In this document: positions 12,099 to 23,956 of the stretch, piece after piece | Position numbering within the stretch: position 1 is the first letter of the stretch | Layout of the letters: each line of letters begins with the position of its first letter | Assembly: GCA_015501075.1 (NCBI GenBank) | Contig: JADNYJ010000001.1 | Location: forward strand, 620,001-684,000 | DNA: 64,000 nt | Direction: 5' to 3' | Source of the DNA: Gymnopilus junonius | Lineage: Eukaryota; Basidiomycota; Agaricomycetes; Agaricales; Galerinaceae | Notes under the pieces: model-generated | What the model was told of the DNA's origin: nothing | Database searches by the model: none | Seen by the model: only the letters and a program-made list of their open reading frames with translations | Program-made: the position numbers and the translations under genes

Positions 12099-12429
12099 AC
12101 AGATGAGCCCATGTCATGGGTCTTGACCTTGGACTGCCATCGAAAAACTACTGTCGAAGGTTCTAGGAGTCAACATATAAGAATTCGTGGTTAACATTGT
12201 GTCCAGCTGCTAGGTCGCGTATGCTTCAGAAGAAAAAGGTTTAAAGTCATGTTGTTTGCCGCCCCAAAGAGACTTATTTTAAATTTAGCACAAATTAATT
12301 TAGTTTACAAGTTAATTTATATTGATGCCTACAATGCGATGGACAAAATACAAATGTGCTGTGGTGATAACGTTAATATGCGAGTCCAGGGAATCCAAGC
12401 GTCATCAAAATGTCAGATTAGTTTCATAT
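12099..12429. other. Gap between Pcf11 and Swt1-like genes
   Basis: AT-rich stretch. It probably holds the 3' UTR and polyadenylation signals of Pcf11 and the leader of the Swt1-like gene. I see no further feature. Confidence 0.4.
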
Positions 12430-14886
12430 CTATAATGCCACCTTCTTGAGGGGTGGTGTACTGGTGGCTTCTTCCGTGGCGTTGGAATCATCATGTTCAA
12501 CCTTACGTTTAGTACCAGCGATCTTAGATTCGGATGCCGGAGACACAGACAACGACTTTGTACCGGAAACGCTCACACTCGCTGGTGGTGGGGTGGCTTG
12601 GATTGAAGAAATACTTGACACTGGGTGAACCTCAGGGGTGGCAGACCGACTGTCGTGAGCCATCTCATTCCGCAACCGCGCAGCAAGACTACTTGTTGAT
12701 ACGATAGCCTCCGCATAGCATGTAGCATGGTATATCTATCAGAAATCAGGACAACATCAGAAAAGGTGGTGTGAGCCAAGACCTACCTTATCATCCTTCT
12801 TCGTAGTATTCTTCCACACCCAATCTTCATCATCTTCCAGAAACTCAGACTTGAGGGTTTCCTTACAAATCGGGCAAGATATCACTCGAGCCTCCTCACC
12901 GGGAGGTACAATGACATATTGAGATCGTAAATCTGCCTCACGCTTAGCACTCTCTAAAGCAGCAGCAGTCTTCGCATTCAACGACCCAGATCCTTCAGCG
13001 TGGCTTTTCTGTTCCCTAACATTTGAGACATCTTGTATCCAATCCTGAAAATTAAGTTAGGTCAAGGCGCCGACAGCTGACAAGATAACGCGCATACATC
13101 TACGCCGATAAACCAACTACGGCTGTGGCCACGTCCGATATCGTCATTCGCTTTGCGATTCTGCCTAAAATGCATGTCAAGGTGATTATCTTGACTCTTT
13201 TTGCCTACTTTCGTATCGGGAAAACGAATGCCGCATTGTTTACATTGAAGTCCACGTCGGGTGTACAGTAGTTCCACGATGCGAGATGGGCTGCAACAAA
13301 TATCAATGATGTCACACGCAAAAAATAGAATGTTAAAACTTACGCAATAGAATCGAGGACATTGAGGTTAATGTTTTCCGATAAAATCGTGTTTCGATAG
13401 TCCCGAATTGACTCTGCAGACATTCCAGCGACAACCGATTCCATTGTCATGTCAGAGTCATTAATATCCGCGCCTACAGGCGTTGAACTGACAGAAACGA
13501 CACCGGCTTTAAGAAGGGTGGAAAGCAGATTGGCAATATTTTCCGGTGGAGTATGCGCTAATTGAGGCAATGAGGCATTGGGATTGATAGATTGTTCTTC
13601 TGACTTGATAATGGATGACGGCTGCGAATACGGCGGTGAGACTGAAACAGGGAGCTGAGGAGGGAATGGAGGTTGCGAATGCCAAGTAGGAAGAACAGGT
13701 GGTATTTGTGGTTGGGGTATAGGAGGGGGCGGGGAGCTTTTCACTAAATTACGCAGTTGAGCTAAAATCTGACGTAGCTCTTCTTGGGATACTCCCGCTT
13801 CCACATGCAATCGAAGCTGGTTGGAAATTGAGTACTCGGAAAGTCTGAAGCTATGAAATAACATACCTGTTGGAGCACATTTATATGGTTTTGCGACAGG
13901 GTATCATATGGGTTTGCCTGTACAGCTCGTTCCTTCTGCCCAAGAGTAAAGTTGAGTTCACTGAGAACCTGAGACTTGGTGATAATGCCAGATCCAGAGT
14001 GAAAATTCAGGTTGGACTGGTAAAAAGAGGATGACTCAGAAACATACCGGAATGTATAACTAGAATTACTCACCGAATTGCCAGTGCCGCCAGTTCCCCA
14101 CACACCTCGTTCAATAGCAAGTTGCTGTTGAATGCCAAAAAGCTCAGTACCTGTTGGGGAGCCGGTACGCCAGGTCAATAGCATTTCTTCCATTTTACCA
14201 CGTGTGTTGTCATCAACCTGACGATAGGTTTCAAGGTATAGAGGAACGACAAAAGAAGAGAACTGGCGGGCATAGGGATCGTAGATATTTTTTGAGATGG
14301 CGTCGAGAACATAAAACGCTGGAAGCTTCATCCATGGTGGGACCTAAGTTACATTTTCGGAATGGGAATGGGATGAGTCAGCAATCCGCGGAATGTGTGT
14401 GAAAATAAGACGAAAAAATATAACTGAGGCAAAGACGAGGCGGTTTGGACCATCATCTTAGGCATCTCTTCACAGTCAAATGTGTACTCTAATATACATA
14501 ATACAATGAATGCAGAAAGCACAATTAGAGATATCAATGTATTACTGAATTCACAAGACACTATCAGACGAGAATGGACAAGAGTGACTCACCCTTCGAA
14601 TATGTGCCTCCAAGCATTGTGCGACAACATCTGCATATCGTGTGTGATCCTGCGCCATCATTGAGAGACTCTGAATTATCGGACGTGAGTTGAACTGAAG
14701 CTCGGATAGGCGACTGGAGAAATCTCTGCGAAATGTAGGAGCATCAACCTGGTAATACGAAGGAGGGATCTGCGGCTGCGGGTGATGATGATAATAACCA
14801 CCTGGAGGAGGCTGCGAGGAAGCATAGCTGGGCCCTGCATAAGAAGGCTGCCCGCCGTACAAACTGTGTGTATACAACGACGACAT
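12430..14886 (-). CDS. PCF11: Cleavage and polyadenylation factor Pcf11 (CFIA subunit)
   Basis: Binds the Pol II C-terminal domain and couples 3'-end cleavage to termination. The N terminus is Tyr/Gly/Pro/His-rich (GGYYHHHPQPQIPPSYY). Next comes the CTD-interacting domain, FRRDFSSRLSELQFNSRPII ... LPAFYVLDAISKNIYDPYAR ... KMEEMLLTWRTGSPTGTELF. A Gln/Pro-rich middle follows (IPQPQIPPVLPTWHSQPPFP). The C-terminal zinc fingers are LQCKQCGIRFPD with NHLDMHF, and ISCPICKETL with YHATCYAEA, flanking the Clp1-binding stretch (SRSWFIGVDDWIQD). The tail ends in Ser/Thr/Pro and a basic KRK. Multiple introns of about 50 bases. The start at 14886 opens MSSLYTHSLYGG. Confidence 0.95.
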
Positions 14887-15559
14887 GGGACCGTAAAGCG
14901 ATGCTGACGGATCTGGTAAAGGACTCAGAAAATCGTCAGAACGAAGACGACTATCAACGCTACGAGGAAAGACAAAGAAACGGGAGCGTTGAGAATGCGA
15001 AATACGTTTTCAGACGTCACACTCAAACGATGAATGAAATGGCACTCGGTGAGGTTATGAGCAAGAAGAGGACTGCCAGCGTGCTTCCTAAGCGCATTTG
15101 GTTTTAAACTCCGCTTGTTGTCCGCGTATTTCCCTCTGACTCCATAAGCATAACTCATGCAAACTTGACAAGGTGGTGGATCTGGCCTGTGATAAGGGCG
15201 ATATTAATCCCTAAAGAAAAGACCAATTTTATACTATTCAGAGAACGGTTGTTCCAAAGAAATTGAGAAGGAATTTTATTTGACTTGGAATAATCCCCTC
15301 TAACTTTAAGTACTTACCAAGTAATTAATTATGTCAGCAAACCTTCCATCGCCCCATCTTACCCACCAGTCGCCAACTCCTCGTCAAAACTTTCGCCCAA
15401 GGTGTGTACCCTCTATATCGCCATACCCATCGTCCAGCAGGGCCCCGACGCAGTACTGAGCCGTTTGGATTGAATTTGGTGCTAATTGGAGCGATGGATT
15501 GGATGGATGCAAAGTTGCGAATATGGATGACCTCGTACTGATCTTACTGTTGTGTCCAG
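14887..15559. other. Divergent region between Pcf11 and RPL9; probable RPL9 leader intron
   Basis: The two start codons are 673 bases apart. Near 15391-15559 a donor (AAG|GTGTGTAC near 15401) and an acceptor (TGTGTCCAG ending just before the ATG at 15560) suggest an intron in the RPL9 5' UTR. That layout is common in ribosomal protein genes. A plus-strand frame at 14868-15107 shows no domain and is not called. Confidence 0.45.
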
Positions 15560-16293
15560 ATGCGGGACGTCCTCAAAACAGAAGAGCTCGAAATTCCCTC
15601 TGGCGTTGAGGTTGCCGTCAAATCCCGTCTCATTACTGTCACTGGGCCCCGTGGAACCCTGACGAAGAACGTCCGACATGTTGATATGGACATCCGAGTA
15701 GTGAAGGGCAAGACGACGAAGGTCACTCTGGCTGTTTGGCAAGGCGGCAGGAAACATGTTGCCTGCCTGAATACCATTCGCAGCTTGATCAACAATATGG
15801 TAATTGGCGTTACCAAGGTGAGTTCATCTCGAAGCCGATGCTGAGTACTTTCTGAGCACTTGCGTCAATATCCAGGGTTTCCGATACAAAATGCGTGCCG
15901 TGTATGCTCACTTCCCTATCAACTGTATCATTCAAGAAAATGGCACCGCCGTGGAAATCCGTAACTTCCTGGGTGAAAAGGTGCGTTTATGTTCTACAAG
16001 CATGGACAATTGTTAACTATCTTTGGAAAGACTGTGCGACATGTCCAAATGTTGGGAGGTGTTGAGGTTGCAGAATCGAAGGCTCAGAAGGATGAATTGG
16101 TCTTGGAGGGCAACGACATTGACCATGTATCGCAATCTGGTGAGTTACGCCCTTCTCATAGGCGATCACATACTCAACTTTTCCGACAGCGGCTTCCATC
16201 CAAGGTGTTTGCCGTGTGCGCAACAAGGATATCCGTAAATTTTTGGACGGTATCTATGTGTCAGACAAAGGCACAATCCTGGGAGATGATTAA
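15560..16293 (+). CDS. RPL9: 60S ribosomal protein L9 (uL6)
   Basis: Cytosolic large-subunit protein near the sarcin-ricin loop and stalk base. Four exons encode about 190 residues, the usual length. They read [76 protein letters not shown], then [19 protein letters not shown], and the end [19 protein letters not shown]. The start is the first Met of the conserved MRD start typical for uL6. The stop is TAA at 16291-16293. Confidence 0.97.
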
Positions 16294-16693
16294 CTTGGGA
16301 TCGCTTCTGCCTTGAGGTTCCGATGCATAGGCACATCTCATTTTTTTACTTCATCCTTCGTATTCTATTGCTTACTGCCACATTACCCGCCGATCCGTCA
16401 TGACTTTAAAATATATGCCGCAATATGAGGACCTATGAAAACGATCAATTATGGTAATTGCCCACATTTGATAGCCTGTGCCATTGCCTTGCAAACTCGA
16501 CTGCAGTCTCAGAAACATTGAAATATAAGCCAATCAAATTATCTCGTACACCCTTCACATCTTGCATATATATAGGCGGTATAGGCATCCTGAATAATAT
16601 TAACTAAAAAAAGTCATCTATAACACAAATTTCAGTAATGCCATTTAGACAGCATGAATCGAGCGTGCCGCCGCAGGCCGGCGAATTCTTATT
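16294..16693. other. Convergent gap between RPL9 and ICMT genes
   Basis: Shared 3' flank, AT-rich, with poly(T) soon after the RPL9 stop (near 16340). No gene seen. Confidence 0.45.
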
Positions 16694-17702
16694 TTACGGT
16701 ACGAAAGGTATCTTGGTCCCAACGCGGCGCCTATAATTCGCGTATTCCACCCCGAAGAACTTGACCAAGGCGCTTTCCTCGGCTAATAAAAGACACCACA
16801 TTAGTAGTTATATAGAATAATGGTGGGACGACAAACCACGCGTTCGGTAGTAGAAAAATCGCCACAGGAGGATCGTAAACATTACGAAAGTCAATGGGTT
16901 CTGTAATACAAGTTGGGTGCCCAGTGCCCAATAATAAAAACCAGCATAAGAGGGATGTCGGAACCATCTACCATAAAATTTAACAAAATCATCCACAAAA
17001 AATTGGTGACGAACCCATAGACACCATCAGTTACTAAACGATGTGTATCCCGTTTCAGAAAGGCGACGGAATGAGAAAAGTTCGTGGAAGCGTGTATCAT
17101 GGCGGTTGAACGCAAAACTTGGCCGCCGATAACCATCAACATACCTGAATCGATGTCATGATCAATATCAATGTGGTTCTTGCACGGGTGAAGGCACTTG
17201 ACCTATCTGCGACACGTAAGGCCACGACTTGCTAGAAGGCAAAAGGTAGCGAAAAATGAGATATTCTAAAAGAGCCGTCCCGTTAGCAACGTGATACATC
17301 GCGCCATTCTCTAGAAGATAGGCTTTGAAAGCGTAAGAAAGGTGGTCAACGCCGATTCCCAAAGAGATACATACAGTCCACACTGCACTTTTCAAGGTTC
17401 CATCCTGCTGTAACGGCAAACTCGGCCCAGTGAAAGAAAGCCCAAGCAGCAACGAAGAACCCGAGTTGGTAGGTTAGAATACGAGCAGAGGAGGGGGTGT
17501 CGAGGAAGACTGTAAGAAAACCAAAAGCGAAAGTAGCGCCCAGCAGGAAGGCTATGGTCGATGACGCCAGAGGTGTATTAGGGATGTTGCCTCTGGGCTG
17601 GTTTGCAGTTGGATTCGTTTCCAACGGATTTTTGGCAATACTAGCACGTTGCTTGATTTTCTGTTCAGTGCCATGGATATCGTCTTCGGCTTCGGTAGTC
17701 AT
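16694..17702 (-). CDS. STE14: Protein-S-isoprenylcysteine O-methyltransferase (ICMT/Ste14)
   Basis: ER membrane enzyme that carboxyl-methylates prenylated CaaX cysteines on Ras-type proteins and a-factor-type pheromones. The start MTTEAEDDIHG at 17702 precedes TM segments FLLGATFAFGFLTVFLD and ILTYQLGFFVAAWAFFHWAE. Exon 2 gives SYLLENGAMYHVANGTALLEY. After further introns the conserved C-terminal core is GGQVLRSTAMIHASTNFSH, then RWFRHPSYAGFYYWALGTQL, LTFVMFTILLWRFFYYR and the end FFGVEYANYRRRVGTKIPFV. This RHPxYxG ... YxxYxxxVxxxIPF pattern marks the family. The donor after KCSVD (GTATGT) rejoins SYLLEN correctly. It starts 69 bases from the divergent mEF-G2 start. Confidence 0.92.
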
Positions 17703-17771
17703 ATCGTGAATGGAGAAGGAAAAACATGGAGGTAGGAACAATAGGCGCGGTTTATTTATTGTTGTTGTCTC

Positions 17772-20330
17772 GTGAACTTGCAGCAGCCCATGACCTTCAC
17801 AAAATGCTGGAGAAGAGGCATTCAAAGTTTTCAGACTGGTCCTTTGAGTCGTCATTACACCACCAGCGCTATTCACGATGCTTCAAGCATCCGTAACATG
17901 GCGCTAGTTGCCCACATCGGTGCGTTGCGGCCATTCAAGTTTTGGAATCATTTTTCATTGTCCTTCAGATTCTGGCAAGACGACCCTTACTGAATCCATC
18001 TTACTCAAGTCTTCCTATCTTTCCTCTTCTGGCACTGTTGATACTGGCAGTACGACCACTGATTTCCTCCCTGTTGAACGCGAACGAGGTATCACCGTCC
18101 AGTCGGCTAGCATTCCTGTGAAATGGAAAGACTGGACTTTCAATTTAATCGACACACCAGGGCACGCTGATTTTGGAATGGAAGTTGAGAGTGCCAGTCG
18201 GGTTGTCGATGGCGCTGTCGTCCTCATAGATTCAGTGGAAGGTGTAGAAGCTCAAACCAAAGGCGTGTGGCGGCAATTAGATAGGTGCGTGGACTAGGTA
18301 AGAGCCCTGCAATTTCTGAAGGTTGACTTTGATGCATTCTCCTACAAGATACGGTGTCGGAACACGGATGATCTTTCTCAATAAGATGGATAGGCCTGGG
18401 GCCTCCTTCAAAATGTCGTTGTTGTCTCTGCTGAAACACGGACTACACCCTCACCCTATGGCTTTGACCTTGCCTATTGCTTCATTTAATCCTCGGCACT
18501 ATGCAGAGGGTGAACCTGGAATTCAAGGCTTGGTCGACCTCGTTAGGTGGAATGTCTTGAAATGGGATGCAGAGGGTACTGTTTCCTCGCACCCCCTGCC
18601 ACAGCAGCCTGAAGACTTCGAGAAATTTGATATCCTTTCCCCATCTCATCCCGTATCGCCTTCATTAATACCCGCACGAGCCCAACTTTTAGAAAACCTG
18701 GCTATGTTCTCAGATGAATTGATGGACAGTCTTTTGAGCATGCCCTCTGAACCTTCTGCCTATCTTAAAGTCGACAATACAATGATCATGCAACATCTTC
18801 GGAACGCCTCTTTGCGCGGTCACATTTTGCCCGTCGTATGTGGCTCGGCAATGAAACACATCGGAACTGATCTTCTTATGGATTATATTGGAGAGCTCTT
18901 GCCCAGTCCCCTAGATGTGGATCACGAAACGCAGTGTCATAATTCTCCAGTCCAGTTGCTAGCGTGGAAAGTCAACTGGGATGACAAGAGAGGGTGGATG
19001 ACTTTCGTACGTGTATATTCTGGTGAGTCGATGCTTCTTATGCAACCCTACAATATGCTCAATCCAAATCCTTTTAGGTAAGCTAACGCGCCAGACTGTC
19101 TTGATAAACACCAACAGAAACCAAAAGGAAAAAGTCGCAAAATTGCTTTTATTGTATGCTTCTGAGACCAGAGAGGTAGACGAACTCCCTTTTGGGTCTG
19201 TTGGAGTTATTCTAGGTCTCAGATTTACCAGAACCGGGGACACCCTAGTTTCTGCTGGAGTGCCAGATTCATTCAAGACCACTCTGCGTGATATTACACC
19301 ACCCCCGTCTGTTATATCAGCATCTGTAATACCCCGTTCTCACTCGGACTTACAACCTGTCCAGAGCGCTTTAGACGCTTTGTCTCGGACAGACCCTTCT
19401 CTTCGTGTTGAGATGCATGAAGGCCAAATCCTGGTGCATGGGCTTGGGGCTCTCCACCTGGAAATCGTGGAAGGGAGGTTGAGGGACGAATGGAAAATAA
19501 ATTTTGAATTCGGTCGTAGATATGTCAGTTATCGGGAAACTTTAGGCCCCATGCCACCGACAGAAGGCTGGAATGTTTGGGAAACCGAAATTGGTGGAAA
19601 ACCCATTACAGTAAAGCTTCCTCTTCGTATACGAAGGTTGGAACCAAATGAGAAAGGAGATCCCGTCTGGGACGGTAGTGTTGTTGTTGACGAGAGAGGA
19701 AGACCGATACCCACCCCCGCCTCCATGCCTGGTTCGCCTTTGATTTACGTTGCTGAAGGCATTCTTAATGCCCTATCCAATTCACCTCATTCCTCTCTTC
19801 CGCTCATACGTCTTCATATCCAGGTTGGTAATCTGCAAAATGTTGGTTCCAAAGTCCCTTCAATAATCACTGGAGGCACTGCAGCAATTCTCAGACGGCG
19901 ATTTCGTGATGCGGGTATTGGACCAATTTTGGAGCCATTCATTAAGCTCAAGATTTCCGTCACCGAGAATAACCTGGGCAAAGTAGTGAAGGATCTAACT
20001 GAGCGCGGCGGTGAGGTAGTGGATCTAGGCGATGATCCCTCTGTATTGGACTCCCCCGCAGAAGTGGGTGGTTATCCAGATGACGGAATTTTCATTCCCC
20101 CAGAATCGCTATCCCCGTCCGGGTCTTCTGCAACAATGGCTCGATCATCTACTTCCCACTTGAAACGCTCTATTCAGGCAGTGGCACCTTTAAGCCAATT
20201 CCTAGATTATTCCAATCGGTTGCGTTCATTGTCCGAAGGTCACGGTGTCTTCGAGGCGTCTAATGCAGGGTTTAGAGAGGTGTCGGAAGAACGCAGAATG
20301 GATATTTTGAGAGAGATAGGCCGTGCTTGA
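17772..20330 (+). CDS. MEF2: Mitochondrial elongation factor G 2 (ribosome recycling GTPase)
   Basis: Translational GTPase that by family splits post-termination mitoribosomes with RRF. The basic N terminus (WRRGIQSFQTGPLSRHYTTS) looks like a mitochondrial presequence. GTPase motifs after the first intron are G1 AHIDSGKTT, G2 RERGITVQSA, G3 DTPGHADF and G4 NKMDRPG. Domain II follows, with VRVYSGKLTRQT split by an intron at about 19022-19078. Domains III-V follow, including VEMHEGQILVHGLGALHLEI and IRLHIQVGNL. The end is RRMDILREIGRA. A second Met at 17790 is an alternative start. About 800 residues, as expected. No frame break seen. Confidence 0.93.
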
Positions 20331-20390
20331 ATCAGCTACTATGACCGATATGTAGACGGTATACATACATGTAACCTAGTTATTCATAAT

Positions 20391-21788
20391 TTACAACTCT
20401 CTGAAATCATCAGCATCGCCAAAAAGCAAGAACCCGTCTTCGTTGTCGTCATCGTTTGTACCTCCCACTCTAGGGTCCCCAATATTCTGCAGCACTTGGC
20501 TGAATTCCAGCATGCCACCCATGTCGTCTTCGCTGTCAGAGGCTGATTCCTCATTGAGGATTTGATGAAGGTAAGATTTGTTGATCTGTGTTCCTTTTCG
20601 AGGAGAAATCAGTTCTTGACTGGACTCTTCTGGAAGGAAAAGAGGTGTAGGGGCCTTTGCTTGGCCCCCTCGTGCTTCACTTGGTAAGCTTGCTACGCCT
20701 CGGGCCCGTCCAGCAAGAAGAGGAGGCTGGTTCACCGATCGTACAACAGGCCAAGGCTCAACCACGACACAGAACAATGTCCATATATGCTGAATCCTTG
20801 GTACCTCAACCCGAGGATAGGTTTTGGCTTTTCCATCTCTTCCTCGATGTCAAGATCCATGCAAAATTCAGGTGAACTTGCATCGTACTCATTAACGGCT
20901 GCTTCTAGATCGTTGGTTGGAACTAAATCTGTATCTTCAATAGCAACCTCAGTGGGTGATCGCACCCTCCGCTTCTTCTTTTTTTGAGTGTCCAAGGATA
21001 GTGTCTCTTTCCTCTTTCCTCTTTTCCTTGGCGAGGGTATTTCTAGTTTCTGTCCTTTACAAGGCGAAGCGGCTCGATACGTTCTCGACTAGAATACAAG
21101 GTCAGTATTATGATCAAGTATCAAAGTCATACCTCGAACCTTTACAACAACTGAGTGTGGTTCAGTTTTGCGAATAAAATAACAAAATTGGTAGGCATCT
21201 GAAAGGTAAATAAGATTTTTAATGGATATGGATAACAATGCATTCCCTGTACCTCCTCTAAGGGTGTCCACTGATGCCTTTTTCTGCCCAGGAACGTTGC
21301 CCAGCAGATTGCGACCTGCTTCCGACTTTAATTTGGACAGAACACTGCATACGTTGCACTCAACAACCATGTTCTGAGAGATAAAAATGGTATGCAGAGA
21401 CTGACATAGGTCGTAAATCAGCAAGAACATGCTGGAGAATCTTGTCCGACATCCAGTTCACATGCCGTTCATCTAGATAAACCTGGTGGTCGTAAGTAAC
21501 GACGTGAAGCCGACGAGCTATGCGATACTTGAGCCTCACGTATACCGGCAGGACTACTCGTTTAGATATACGAAGATAGAATGAGTTCCGCGTCGAATAA
21601 GCCATCTAGCCCAAACTCCGCCCCAGGCGTATCTCGGTACTGTTTGAGTACTGGGGGTTTACAAAGCGAATTTGGAAGACGATGAAGGTCCACGTTTGCA
21701 GGTCACTTGCTTGTGGAACCCAAGGCACTGGTGGGTAGTTGTGTCTGGATTTTGGAAGTTGATAGTTTGATTCAAACACCGACGTCAC
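20391..21788 (-). CDS. Conserved hypothetical protein, basic/acidic C-terminal half
   Basis: I do not recognise the family. Exons joined by GT-AG introns read TPGAEFGLDGLFDAELILSS, YDHQVYLDERHVNWMSDKIL, QHVLADLRPIVLSKLKSEAG, VPGQKKASVDTLRGDAYQFC and YFIRKTEPHSVVVK. A basic patch (QKKKKRRVRSP, a possible nuclear localisation signal) follows. The end is acidic, with IEEEMEKPKPILGLRYQGFS, a proline-rich stretch, and a tail ending FLLFGDADDFREL. The 5' boundary is not secure: 21788 is only the upper limit of the open frame, which starts without an ATG, and an upstream exon is likely. A short intron of about 37 bases near 21534-21570 is needed to join ILSS to LKYRIARR. Probably nuclear, by the basic patch only. 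Confidence 0.55.
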
Positions 21789-21936
21789 AATTTACAAACA
21801 ACCGACCATCCACAAGTAGAAAAACCTTCCATATACGGATATCATTTCAAGAACTACGTCAGTATGAGGCAAATACCGCGCCCCCGAAGCATAAATTTAC
21901 AGATACATTAGTTATATAATCCATTCACTGATTTTA

Positions 21937-23687
21937 CTAATCCTCCCCTGGTCCAGAAATGATGGCTTTGATGACACCTTTACCATCCTCGCTCTTTCCT
22001 GCTCGGGTTGCTTTGAAGGCGACAATAGCATCCTCGAATTTGAACCTATAGTGATCTAAGTCCAAGAAAACAATTACATGGATTGATGTTCCTCCGACCT
22101 GTGAGTCACCAATGGTTTGAGATCTATCTTTCCACTGGCCACTAAAGAAATAGCAAGAGGATAGTCGCCGGGCTGAGGGAGTCGATTTTTATGGTATGGC
22201 GCAATAAAGGACAGAAAAACTTACCCCGTAACGGAAAGACCCCTTGTAATTCAGCTCCTTGGTCATTAGGAGGCTCAGATTCAAGGTCACGTTGGGATTG
22301 CCCATTCCCACCTATGTATCTCCGTCAGATCGATTCAAGGCTAAATCAGCTCAGAAAGATGCACCTGAACAAATGTACCACCCGTTTTCACGACATAAAA
22401 CCCGGTTTGAATTGATACTTCGGCACCACTTGCATCGATCACCAGGTCAATGGAATTCCTACCCCTATCTGTGATGTCCAGCTGTTGCTTCATCAAAGTA
22501 GCGTTTCGTCTGCTGTAGTCTATCTTTGATTCTCCATTCTCGAATTTGGGTGGAAGATAGGTTTCAGCTCCGATGTAAATCTTAGCGAATTCGAGACGTG
22601 CTGGGACGATGTCGACTGCAACGATACGAGAAGCCCCAATTGCCTTTGCAACCGCCATGCAAAGAAGACCTACTGGGCCACAACCGAAGACAGCGATGGT
22701 CTGGTTTGCGTAGAAGCTCCCGAGGTTTGAAACCGAGTGGACTCCGACCGCCAAAGGCTCCATCTATATACAAAATGAATAAAAATCAAAAGCAACGAGT
22801 AGGGTTTTCACCATGGCGCCGTCTTCCAGGGAGACATTCTCCGGAAGAGGGTATGCCAAATCGGCTGGCAGACGGTAGTAACGCGCTAGAGTACCATCAT
22901 AAGGAGGTGTAGCAGCAAACACAATGTCAGGACACAGCTAAAATACAGAACGTCAGCCCATAGAGTTCAATGATACGCCCTACATGGTAGCTCACGTTAT
23001 AACGGCCCAATTTGCACGCATCACATCTCCCTATAGTTCAAGTCAATGAGCCTAGATTTTAGAGCGATTCATGAAAGGTCACAAACGGCAAGTAGCTCCT
23101 GGCTCCATTGCAACTCTGTCACCTGGCTTAAGATGCTTGACGTCCGGTCCAACTAGAACATCGATGAACAATATTCTGTTTCCAAATATAACGTGAACTG
23201 CTTGCCTCTTGAAACGACACCAGCGGATTCGTGTCCGAGAACCTGTGCGATCGGTTGGTTTGAACATTGCAAGGATCGAACAAATGAAGTTTCAGAACCA
23301 TAGGTTTTTCTACTACGAAATCTCCGATGCGTCCTTCGACTAGATAGTGAACCTAAAATATAGCTCAAAGGGGCGTTTTGTTTTTTCACGTTTCTCAATA
23401 AGATCTCACATCGGAACCGCAAATGCCTGCAAGAAACAAAATAAAATAGATGTCATCAGATCCGGATAGAATAAGGGGGATTCAGAAATGGATCAGACCT
23501 GTTTTTTTGACGGCTACGAGAACCTCATCTCCTTTGACTGTTTGATAGTAATATGAATCAGGGGTGAGCGAGGAGAAAAGGGGAATCAGGAATCAGGAAT
23601 CAGGAGCTCACTCTCCGGGACGGGCCTTTCTTCGTATGCGACATCTTCTACAGCACGGAGAACAAAAGATGGATTGTCGGTGGCCAT
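21937..23687 (-). CDS. Zinc-dependent xylitol/sorbitol-type dehydrogenase
   Basis: Medium-chain NAD(P)-dependent polyol dehydrogenase of pentose or sorbitol catabolism. The start MATDNPSFVLRAVEDVAYEE lies at 23687. Catalytic zinc motif: KKTGICGSDVHY. Then VLGHESAGVV, DRVAMEPGATC. The structural zinc site after an intron is CRRCDACKLGRYNLC, with all four Cys present. Then MMEPLAVGVHSV, and the Rossmann motif FGCGPVGLLCMAVAKAIGAS. The C-terminal part has FVQVGMGNPNVTLN, ELNYKGSFRYGPGDYPLAI and the end KGVIKAIISGPGED. Many short introns. Divergent from the kinase gene (269 bases between starts). Xylitol dehydrogenase is my best guess; the exact substrate cannot be fixed by sequence. Confidence 0.88.
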
Positions 23688-23956
23688 CAAGAACAATGAG
23701 AGTAGCAGAACAGATCTGGGGATGATATATAGGATTTTGCAAAGCGGACCGGCAACCCGGATAAAGGGGGACAAACAGCGGATTTCCTATTTTTGGAACT
23801 CGTCTCGACCTCTCCTTTCCTCTGGTGGATTATGTCTGACTCACACCTACTAGTTTATATGTCCGCACTGACTTCCATGTCAGTCCACTATTATCACCTA
23901 TCTATTGGGTCTCGTTACTTGTCGTCCTTCCGAAGTTAAAAATATTCTCCTTCATC

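Noticed and set aside
14868..15107. Plus-strand frame in the Pcf11-RPL9 divergent region
   Set aside because: Overlaps the Pcf11 start, is rich in Arg/Glu/Asn without a domain, and does not join RPL9.
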